A stretch of DNA of 14,578 nucleotides from Asterionellopsis glacialis. Its lineage: Eukaryota; Bacillariophyta; Plagiogrammaphyceae; Rhaphoneidales; Asterionellopsidaceae. The DNA lies in NCBI GenBank assembly GCA_014885115.2, contig WKLE02001714.1, forward strand, positions 4,381 through 18,958. Direction: 5' to 3'. The notes below the pieces were generated by a model, which saw only the letters and a list, made by a program, of their open reading frames with translations, did no database searches and was not told the origin of the DNA. Both the position numbers and the translations under genes were made by a program. Positions 7,914 through 14,578 of the stretch are shown here, in pieces (within the stretch, counting starts at the first letter, position 1; every line of letters begins with the position of its first letter).

Positions 7914-9834
7914 ACGCTCGTACAACAATCATGTTTTCTTGCGCTTCAATCACTCGCTCTTCACGAATTTCGAGTTTCCGTTTAGCTGCTCGAATTTCTT
8001 CCAATGCATCCAATGTAGCTTTTGTTCTAGCATCTATTCCAACATCTCCAGATGGCCCCCAAGCAGCAACTCCACTTGGTGGGACTCTCTCAACTGCTTG
8101 AGCTCTTTCTTCCCATGTCATTTTGCGACTTTGACCATCAGAAGACGCGTCGTTGTCTGACTTCTTAGCTGCACGACCACTTCCATCATCTCCATCGTCT
8201 ATAGTCACATCAACAATCGATGGCGAGGTAGCATCATCTTCAAATGATGGTGTCGATTGAACGTTTTGTGGTTCAGTAGCACTACTTTCAATATCTAGAA
8301 TAGGTGGTGATGGATCATCATCAACGTACCGGTATGCATATCCTGGACGTCTTCGTCTAGGTGAGTCATCGTCGTCATCCCAAAAGGATGCCGATAGTCG
8401 TTTTGAACGTCGCCCTTTTTTCTTTCCTATTCCTAGTTGTTGTTCATATAATTCTGCTTTGAAATTTCGTTCTTCAGAATCACCAACATTAAACACTTTC
8501 TCAGTCAAAAACGAAAGAGGTGAACTTTCATCTTTTTTCATTCGTCTGAAACGTCGTTCATTTTGGTCATCGTCCGGTCCAAACCATCCAGCTACCTCAT
8601 TTGAAATCCAATCATCTTCTTGTGTTTGTTGTCGTCTTCGGTCCTGCCGAGGCGAGCGGCCTTGATCCCGACGAGACGAACCACGACTACGACGAGGTGG
8701 GAGACGATCATCGTCATCATCCTCTTGTCGTGGCGGAGGTAATGGTCGCCGACGTTTCGGTAAAGGTTTATAATCCCAATCATCCTCATCCAAGTCGTCA
8801 TTATCATTTCCACCAAGGTAATAATCATTTTTAAAATCATCGTCGTATTCATCATAATCGTCGTCATCGTCATAATATTCATCATAATCGTCGCGTCGTC
8901 CTCTGGACCGTGAGTCATCCACATCACGTCTTGATAATGAACCACCACCGTCCTGAAGTAATTCTAAACCATTAAATTTCCCTTTTGTCCCTCCAAACAT
9001 GGTTTTATCACTAGTAGTTGTAGTGCCATAATCTTCAAATCCATACCAAAATAAGCGGTCGTAGAAACTTTTTACACCACTAGGAGGTGCTGGAGTTCCT
9101 GATCGGAAGGTTGTTCTAGACTTTGGTGATCCTGTTGTCTTTCGTTTTGGCTGTCGTCGACGTGGGGTAGCTGTGGATGGTAGCCGATCACTCTTCGATG
9201 GTGATCGATTATACCGCACAGATTTCTTTGGGATAGGATCTAATCCTGATTTTGGATTTGACCAAAAATTACCCGAACCACCCGCATCATCATCGTCTTC
9301 GTCATACTCATCATCATACTCATCGTCGTCATCATACTCATCATCATATTCATATTCGTCGTCATATTCGTCATCTACATAACGAGGTGATGATTTCACT
9401 CTTTGCAGTTGTGGATCATTCCTTCGAATCATTCGATTGTTGAATTTATTTTCATCATCTTGATCGTCCTTGTCGTAAAAATATTCCTCTGATTCATATT
9501 TCATATTTTTCAATTCTCTAGCAGCATCACTATCTCCTACAAACCTAGTTTCATCTCTTTTATTGAAGGATGCTCTTCTATCTCTTTCGTACCAATCGTC
9601 ATCATCACCATAATCATAATAGTCTCTTGGTTTTCTAGTAGCTAGCATTCCCACAAATGATTTCGACAACGACGACGACATTTGTCGTCGATTTGTTTCA
9701 CATGAATAAGAAACATAGTTCGAAGATATGAATGCTTCAGACTTCCACGAAGTAAGATAATGGGGAAGTATGACAAGAAAAGATGTAAGTATTCGAAACA
9801 AAGACATTGATTGAAGCTTCCTGGGTCTCGTCAT
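7412..9834 (-). CDS. Plastid-targeted, intrinsically disordered Asp/Tyr/Arg-rich protein with C-terminal coiled coil (2 exons)
   Basis: Exon 1 is 9834-7916, the intron 7915-7800 (GTAAGT donor, TTACAG acceptor, phase 2), and exon 2 7799-7412, giving 768 aa. The ATG at 9834 is the first in the open frame. Residues 1-34 form a signal peptide (LFRILTSFLVILPHYL core) ending WKSEA|F; a Phe after the cleavage site followed by a Ser/Arg/Lys-rich stretch is the bipartite plastid-import pattern of diatoms and relatives. The body alternates acidic EYDD-type tracts (about 153-183 and 313-353) with Arg/Ser/Pro-rich basic tracts (about 213-250 and 373-403). Short aromatic islands interrupt it, such as SFYDRLFWYGFED and WISNEVAGWFGPD. 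From about residue 572 (MTWEERAQAVERVPPSGVAAWG) the protein is ordered, with a long coiled coil to about 720 and an acidic tail. I recognise no named family; a scaffold or linker role is only a guess. The intron and last exon are duplicated at 5217-5717. Confidence 0.8.
9286..9375. repeat. Imperfect TCATC/TCGTC trinucleotide tract (coding)
   Basis: Degenerate triplet repeat encoding, on the minus strand, the DDEYDDEYEYDDEYDDDD acidic tract of the plastid-targeted protein. A second such tract lies around 8838-8895. The antisense reading gives Ser-rich open frames that are not genes. Tracts of this kind are prone to length change. Confidence 0.85.
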
Positions 9835-10029
9835 TGACAGAGAGTTGTTGTTTTCTTGACAGAGCAGTTTGGTTGTCGTGGTACCCGACTTCTTCTGAAC
9901 CTGTTTGTTGGCTTGCTTCTTGCCGGACCGGGCCACACAGAACAAAGATCAATGCATGCACACATCTCCCAGCGCGCTCCAGGTGGAGGCGACATTGTTT
10001 TTCTGTCCACATTCCGTCATAAAATTGTA

Positions 10030-10044
10030 ACGTCACTATGACGT
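10030..10044. promoter_or_regulatory. Paired CRE half-sites, ACGTCA-CTA-TGACGT
   Basis: Two inverted copies of the bZIP core TGACGT with a 3-bp spacer make a 15-bp near-perfect palindrome, about 196 bp upstream of the plastid-protein ATG at 9834. The same hexamers (TGACGT and ACGTCA) are known CO2/cAMP-responsive elements in the Phaeodactylum carbonic anhydrase promoter. Function here is inferred from the motif alone, and it could serve either flanking gene. Confidence 0.45.
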
Positions 10045-10079
10045 AAATACCAAAAATTTTGAAATCGACGACACCTCAC

Positions 10080-10100
10080 TTTTTCGCAAGAGGCGAAAAA
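10080..10100. promoter_or_regulatory. 8-bp inverted repeat, TTTTTCGC/GCGAAAAA
   Basis: Perfect 8-bp arms around a 5-nt centre (AAGAG). TTTTCGC resembles the E2F-type core, so this may be a paired protein-binding site rather than an RNA hairpin. It lies 36 bp from the CRE palindrome, between the divergent genes. Confidence 0.3.
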
Positions 10101-10388
10101 TGAAAAAATGTCAACGACCGACCGTCACAAGAGAAACAGAAGAAAAGACAGCAAGACGCCGACGCATCGGATGACCAGGTAGTGCGTGTATTTTTGTTCT
10201 TTTGCGTCTTTTTCTTCTGTTTTCGAGGTGCGTGTTGCAATTCAAACAATCATGTCTCAAAGAAGTTCTTCATCCGGGAGCAAAAATAACAATTGTTGTC
10301 CCAGCGATTGTGAAGATAATTCAACAAGACAACTTCCTTTCACGGTAAGAGAAAACAATACAACAACAATAACATCCAATTTAAAAAA

Positions 10389-11690
10389 ATGATCGTTTAC
10401 AAAGGGATTATAAATAAGCAGCTATCGATTTCTTCCATGTCCTTACGCAAGAATATTTCATCTGTGTTTCTCATGGCATACATTCTTGTCATTATTCTTC
10501 CTGCACAACTTTATGCGCTTTCTACCATGACCTCCACAACGACGATAACAAAACCTTTCCGCCACCCTCATCCAAAGACTATTCCCACGGCAGACCAACT
10601 TCGTGACTTGTCCAAGGCTATATCAGTAAAGAAACCATATTCCACAAATTTCTTCAAGTCGTGGAAACATTGGTCAAGATTAGGTGTAAATCGCGTCCGT
10701 CATGAATTGAGTGAAAATCTACCATGTCCTGTTGATCAAGAAAAGTCATGCGACTTACAATTTCAATTGGGTGTTGCAGCTGATATGGGGTCTATGCCAT
10801 CCTTTGAAGATCCTGGTGCAAGAGCTGGATATGCTATGGACTTTTTTTGTAGAGCCATACTCATGGCGGACCTCCTTTATATTCCGAAAGAACCCAATAC
10901 GAATGACGGGGGTCATTCCTCGCTTTCCTTTATGGACCAAGGTTTACAAGAGTTATTCCAACGTCGTCAAGATGTTTATGTTTCATCCATCGGTGGTGGA
11001 CCAGGATATGACTTTGTATCAGCAGCCTTGGTAGCATCGTTTCAAAATAGTCTTGCAACCCAAAGGGGTGAAACTACATCCATTACAACTTCGGTCCATG
11101 CTACAATTATGGATTATGAAGAGGGATGGTATGACTTGGTGGATGTTATGTCGGAAGCGACGCGTACTGCACTGTCCTTTGACGAAGATGTCGACCATAC
11201 ATGTATATTTGGTGGTAAATGTGATATAACTCAATCATTATCACACGAATCTAATGCTGCATGCTTAGCTGAAATTCAAAGGACTAACTTGTGGATATGT
11301 CAATATTGTGTAGCCGAAAATGCTGCAAAGTTAAGCCAAAGTGACTTTATTTTCTTTACAGATTTATTTACCATGGCATCTGAGGGGACTATGTTTCTTT
11401 TCACAGAAACAACACATCGATTATGGCCCGAATTTACAGAAATGATACTATCGTTACAACAAGAGCAACAAGATAATGATCCTTGTTGTGGGTATGAAGT
11501 TGCATTTCCCAAAGTTAATGGACGTGGAAAGGGTGGACATCAAATGTTTATCCAAAAACGAAAGGGTGCTGAGATTTCCAAAGAACAATTAGAACTTTGT
11601 GATGAATTTATTCGGGACCGTGAAATGCATAAATTGAAAGTGAAAAATGGATTTGTACGACAAATGAAGAAAATTCGTGGTTCAAAATAA
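10389..11690 (+). CDS. SAM-dependent methyltransferase-like protein with signal or anchor sequence
   Basis: A 433-aa product with a Rossmann-type methyltransferase core. SAM-binding motif I is VSSIGGGPGYDFV (GGGPGYD at 202-208); a second motif is MDYEEGWYDLVDV (241 onward), followed by DFIFFTDLFTMASEGT (319 onward) and FTETTHRLWPE (338-348). The substrate is unknown. The core resembles a class of uncharacterised diatom proteins sharing the GGGPGYD and DYEEGW blocks (from memory). A hydrophobic segment FLMAYILVIILPAQLYA (27-43) follows a basic stretch and looks like a signal peptide ending at A43, so the enzyme probably enters the ER and perhaps the plastid. The start is uncertain: ATG 10389, ATG 10437 (cleaner signal peptide, 417 aa), or ATG 10252 joined through a phase-0 intron 10345-10421 (453 aa, making the hydrophobic segment an anchor). 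The catalytic domain is unaffected. Confidence 0.8.
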   Translation: MIVYKGIINKQLSISSMSLRKNISSVFLMAYILVIILPAQLYALSTMTSTTTITKPFRHPHPKTIPTADQLRDLSKAISVKKPYSTNFFKSWKHWSRLGVNRVRHELSENLPCPVDQEKSCDLQFQLGVAADMGSMPSFEDPGARAGYAMDFFCRAILMADLLYIPKEPNTNDGGHSSLSFMDQGLQELFQRRQDVYVSSIGGGPGYDFVSAALVASFQNSLATQRGETTSITTSVHATIMDYEEGWYDLVDVMSEATRTALSFDEDVDHTCIFGGKCDITQSLSHESNAACLAEIQRTNLWICQYCVAENAAKLSQSDFIFFTDLFTMASEGTMFLFTETTHRLWPEFTEMILSLQQEQQDNDPCCGYEVAFPKVNGRGKGGHQMFIQKRKGAEISKEQLELCDEFIRDREMHKLKVKNGFVRQMKKIRGSK

Positions 11691-11805
11691 CGAAAGATAA
11701 AATAAGACAGAGAACAAATTTTTTACATTTGTTCATGCACACGAGCCTCTCTACCAGAGAGTTATGATTCGAATATGATTCACAATCGAAAGTAGGCAAT
11801 TCCAA

Positions 11806-11833
11806 CTCTCTCTCTCTCTCTCTCTCTCTCTCT
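11806..11833. repeat. (CT)14 microsatellite
   Basis: Fourteen perfect CT units, 28 bp, about 115 bp after the methyltransferase stop codon. It may act as a pyrimidine-rich initiator for the small candidate transcript downstream, or simply be a simple-sequence repeat. Confidence 0.95.
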
Positions 11834-11850
11834 GGATAGTGTGATACACA

Positions 11851-11872
11851 AGAAGCCCCTAGGACGGCTTCT
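11851..11872. other. Short hairpin, AGAAGCC/GGCTTCT
   Basis: Perfect 7-bp arms around an 8-nt centre (CCTAGGAC). No T-run follows, and this is a eukaryotic context, so it is not a terminator. It lies 45 bp before the ATG at 11918 and could be a leader structure or chance. Confidence 0.3.
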
Positions 11873-11917
11873 CGGATCTTTGTGAAAGAAAACTATTCTC
11901 CAATTCTTCCGTTCAAA

Positions 11918-12151
11918 ATGGAAATGAGCTTCACAAACAATTTGAAGACTGTGCGATCGCACAAAGGGTTCGGCAAGTTGTAAGTGATCTAACAAGCAAT
12001 TCATTAACAATAATATTTCATTTTCAATTCCTTCTCAAAACTTTTTTACATACACATATTTTTCACTCTCATCGCGGTAAACTTTCTCTCCCGTGCTTGC
12101 AGTTTCCCCTTTCATTGCTGTTTCTTTGTTTACTTGTGTAAATCACAATAA
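11918..12151 (+). other. Candidate tiny spliced transcript
   Basis: An ATG at 11918 opens 20 codons (beginning MEMSFTNNLKTVRSHKGFGK) that run into a consensus donor GTAAGT at 11980. After a pyrimidine-rich stretch a good acceptor CTTGCAG ends at 12102. The joined frame stops at 12149-12151, overlapping an AATAAA (12147-12152), so the product would be only 36 aa. The splice signals are better than the coding content, so a non-coding spliced RNA or a 5' leader of an unseen gene is equally possible. Recorded because donor, acceptor and poly(A)-like signal fall in the right order. Confidence 0.2.
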
Positions 12152-12321
12152 ATGCATACAATGAACGTATCATACTCGTACTCATCTTTTCTCCTGTTCC
12201 AACCAATCCGATTTGCTCTTCCTACAATACTGACCAACCTGTATATCCAAATTAATTTAACATCAAAAGGTACACGTAGAATAGCGCACCTCTCCCCTTT
12301 TATGTATTCTTTGCTTCTTCT

Positions 12322-13615
12322 TTACTGTGCAATCTCTTCCACAACTTCTTTTTCATCTTTCTTTTTATCGGCATGTTTGGCAAAGAATTCATCAATGTTA
12401 AACAATAACCATGGTACAGCCAACATGGATAAGATACACGACAATAAGGTTAAAGGAATAGTTTCCCAAACACCTTCAGGTACACTATCTAATAGCTCTT
12501 TCATTTTACCCAAACCTGATGCCATGGCATCAGGCAAGGCATTCCAGATTTTGTCACGTGTTTCTTCGATAAACATTTCAATAGCATCAAAGACGGGGCT
12601 GTATTCATCCAAATTTTGAATGGTATGTACAACAAACATCCATAAACCAACAATACCATCTAAAATCTTGGATGCTACGAGAGGTACAATCAATAAGGTC
12701 ATGCTCCACTGCACAACGACGCGTAGCAATACGTTAGAGAAAAGAATCATCATAACTTCACGGAATTCATCTTGATCTAACGATCCTGACCCATCAACAT
12801 CCATTTTATGAAAGACAGCCAAGCAACGTTCTTGATCTACAGGTTTGCAAGCTGCTGGACCAGCATACATACCCAACTTTAAATGAATCAAAAGCAATCC
12901 AGCATACAATTCCTTTTCATCTACTTCACCAGACTTATCAGTATCAATCAATTTAAAAGCATTATCTGTCATATTTTGAAAGAACTTTCGACGAGCTAAC
13001 CATGAAGGTTTCATTTTAATTGCCTTGCCTACATTTAGAATATATTGATGACCATAGTCGTACAAGGGTGAAAAAGATAGAAGTACGGGGTGCATTTTTT
13101 CCAAAAAAAAATCGTGAGACCAAAGACAAAGTATGTTTCACAAACTACTCTCAAAATACATATTTTTTTGGTCCAACATGCCAAATTCGCAGAGGCACAC
13201 ATTTGGTGAAATATCGCACACGTTCAACACTGTCCGCATCAACGATACTGATAATTTCACAAATGTTTCTATTTGTTTCAAACTCTTCCACAGTCACACA
13301 CAAGCACGAAGCAACACATTCAATTAAAACAATCAACTTACCTCTTTTAGGATCCTTTTTAGTTTTGTTCTCTGCTATGGGTGTTGTTCGATCATCCGTA
13401 GTTGACACACTCTCCTCTTTCTTGGTAACTTCTACAATTTCTGGAGGAGGTTCAAGTTTCTTGACAACCTGAGGCGGTGGAGGAGGAAATGGTGCTTTCT
13501 TCTTGGATATTTCTGCTGCCTTTGCTTTTGCAGCTGCTTCAGCAGCCTCAGCCTTTTTTTGTGCAGCCTCAGCAGCCTTCTTCTTCTCCTTCTTCTTACG
13601 ACTAAACAATCCCAT
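12322..13615 (-). CDS. EF-hand calcium-binding protein with C-terminal membrane segments (2 exons)
   Basis: Exon 1 13615-13342, intron 13341-13029 (GTAAGT donor, TGTAG acceptor, phase 1), exon 2 13028-12322; 326 aa. The ATG at 13615 is the only ATG opening the frame. The N-terminus MGLFSRKKKEKKK is strongly basic; Gly2 might be myristoylated, though Ser is one place off the usual position. An Ala/Lys/Glu-rich helix (13-40), a PFPPPPP run (42-48) and an acidic/Thr-rich linker follow. Two canonical EF-hand loops occupy 120-131 (D120, D122, S124, E131) and 168-179 (D168, D170, S172, E179), both with the central Gly. Hydrophobic segments at about 184-228 and 281-301 suggest membrane attachment, and the tail is charged. 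It likely binds Ca2+ at a membrane; partner and organelle are unknown, and I recognise no named family. The acceptor was chosen because it is the first AG that restores frame. At 313 bp the intron is longer than others here. Confidence 0.78.
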
Positions 13616-14578
13616 GCTTTCTTTCTTTCTTCGTGGTGTAGTTACCTTTGTGTGTGGACTCAATCTCTCGTCGGTCGTATTCGGTTGCTTTACACTTGTC
13701 CCAAGAGACACGTCGCCAACACAATGATTTCACTGGCAACGTTGAAAAACTGAAATTTCTGGGTCTAGATGTTTGGCAACGTCTAGAAAGGACTAAATAT
13801 CCATGCAGGTAGCTCCTAAGTTCTTAGCCTAGAGGACTACTAGAGAGTCTTGGGAACACAAAAAGTATCTAATCCTCTATATTTTTGTCTGTTGCATTTT
13901 GGAACAAGAAAAGAATGACCGACTCCGTTCGCTTCTTCGATAGATTCTGTACTGTACCTGGTAATTGGTATTATACGTACCACAGGCAGTTAGGTAGGTC
14001 CTACATACATCATTATGAGTACTCGAAGGTACAGGTACAACAGAAAAAAGATACCTTGGGCTTCTAATCCATAATTCTCATGTACGTAGTTAGAATACTT
14101 GGTACTGTACAAGGTACCTGGTACCTTTACGAGTGCTACCATACGGAGGGTCGGTAGGTAAGTATCATAGATCATCGTTGAAAATGGCCTCCCGATTTTT
14201 GAAGCCGACAATTCACAGATTCTCTATCGCAACTAGTAAATACTAACAGGTACAGTACCAGTAACTGTCTTCCTACCATTCCTGGTATGATGAGACTTCT
14301 TCAGTACTCATCTCTAGAGAATATCACCTACCTGGTACTTACCAGAACCATATTATCTATTATTTAAAAGTTGGGTCCATTTCAACTTAAACATTTCCCA
14401 GAAGTAAATTGCAAAGATATCATATAATGACGTCAAGGGTCGATTATTGTCAAATCCATTATACATATTTGCAAATATAACAACAACAGCTTGATTGAAG
14501 TAGCGAATTGTTTCGTGTAGAGTACAAAACAAGATTGAAAACATCACATTTTTGGCGGTCATTTAGGCGGGATTTAGA
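13616..14578. other. Non-coding right flank, GGTAC/GTACC-rich
   Basis: No supportable gene. The first 120 bp should hold the promoter of the EF-hand gene. CTAG occurs four times at about 13765-13845. From about 13950 to 14340 the words GGTAC and GTACC occur some eleven times, far above chance, in palindromic runs such as AGGTACCTGGTACC near 14110-14125. The last 150 bp contain a CRE octamer, and TTGGCGG and GGCGGGA words near the right edge may belong to a gene beyond the window. Confidence 0.6.
14428..14435. promoter_or_regulatory. Perfect CRE octamer TGACGTCA
   Basis: The palindromic bZIP/CREB consensus, located in non-coding DNA near the right edge. It could belong to the promoter of a gene beyond the window. 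A single octamer is weak evidence. Confidence 0.25.

Larger units (their letters stand above)
9835..10388. promoter_or_regulatory. Divergent intergenic region (promoters of the plastid protein and methyltransferase genes)
   Basis: The flanking genes are transcribed away from each other, so both promoters should lie here. It contains a paired ACGTCA/TGACGT palindrome and a short inverted repeat (both listed separately). An ATG at 10252 opens a 46-codon frame to 10392. That frame could be a short upstream ORF or, if the GTAAGA at 10345 is used as donor with the CAG at 10419-10421, an in-frame first exon of the methyltransferase gene. No clear TATA box is placed at the right distance from either start. 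Confidence 0.5.
11691..12321. other. Intergenic gap between convergent genes
   Basis: Holds a (CT)n tract, a short hairpin and a possible tiny spliced transcript (all listed separately). The 3' ends of the methyltransferase gene and of the minus-strand EF-hand gene must both lie here. No conserved protein-coding content is recognised. Confidence 0.55.

Noticed and set aside
8592..9443. Ser/His- and Met/Ile-rich open frames in several other frames
   Set aside because: By-products of the GAT/GAC triplet tracts encoding the acidic runs of the minus-strand gene.
10409..10416. TATAAATA as TATA box of the methyltransferase gene
   Set aside because: It lies downstream of the first ATG of the frame (10389) and only about 20 bp before the next (10437), too close for a promoter with a leader.
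14353..14562. 69-codon minus-strand frame rich in aromatic residues near the right edge
   Set aside because: Starts with ATG but shows no domain I can name. I considered a transposase fragment and could not support it.

Overview
The window reads as nuclear DNA of a stramenopile alga, most probably a diatom. The base composition is AT-leaning. Genes are spaced a few hundred bases apart and have few, short introns (about 77-313 bp) with GTAAGT-type donors. One product starts with a signal peptide ending in the A|F junction typical of plastid import in diatoms and their relatives. No tRNA, rRNA, CRISPR array or intact mobile element is visible. All exon structures below were worked out by eye from splice motifs, reading phase and family alignments from memory.

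Layout. (1) 232-2338, plus: a three-exon, membrane-anchored sulfatase with a coiled-coil and acidic/Thr-rich stalk. (2) 2339-3029: a gap holding a candidate orphan exon on the minus strand. (3) 3030-5173, plus: a four-exon, mitochondrial-type alanine aminotransferase (ALT) with an unusual N-terminal EF-hand pair. (4) 5217-5717, minus: a truncated copy of the last exon and intron of gene 7. (5) 5718-7051: a unique 1.3-kb segment with a small secreted Cys-rich (knottin-patterned) protein gene at 6106-6489. (6) 7006-7368, plus: a truncated copy of the last part of ALT. (7) 7412-9834, minus: a two-exon gene for a 768-aa, probably plastid-targeted, largely disordered Asp/Tyr/Arg-rich protein with a C-terminal coiled coil. 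(8) 9835-10388: a divergent promoter region with a paired ACGTCA/TGACGT palindrome. (9) 10389-11690, plus: a SAM-dependent methyltransferase-like protein with a signal or anchor sequence. (10) 11691-12321: a gap with a (CT)n tract, a hairpin and a possible tiny spliced transcript. (11) 12322-13615, minus: a two-exon EF-hand protein with C-terminal membrane segments. (12) 13616-14578: non-coding, very rich in GGTAC/GTACC words, with one perfect CRE octamer near the end.

The central structural feature is a direct repeat of about 861 bp (4857-5717 and 7052-7913, roughly 98% identical). It covers the tail-to-tail junction of ALT and the disordered-protein gene. The result is reciprocal: the left copy sits in the intact ALT gene but carries only the tail of the neighbour, and the right copy sits in the intact neighbour but carries only the tail of ALT. 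The Cys-rich protein gene lies between them. One end of the repeat falls within two or three bases of the neighbour's splice donor. The silent differences between copies are crowded at the other end.

Functional links are tentative. Two gene products carry EF-hands (ALT and the membrane protein). The paired cAMP/CO2-response-like motif lies upstream of the plastid-targeted disordered protein, whose ancestral tail-to-tail partner is ALT. A carbon-metabolism connection is possible but not shown by the sequence.
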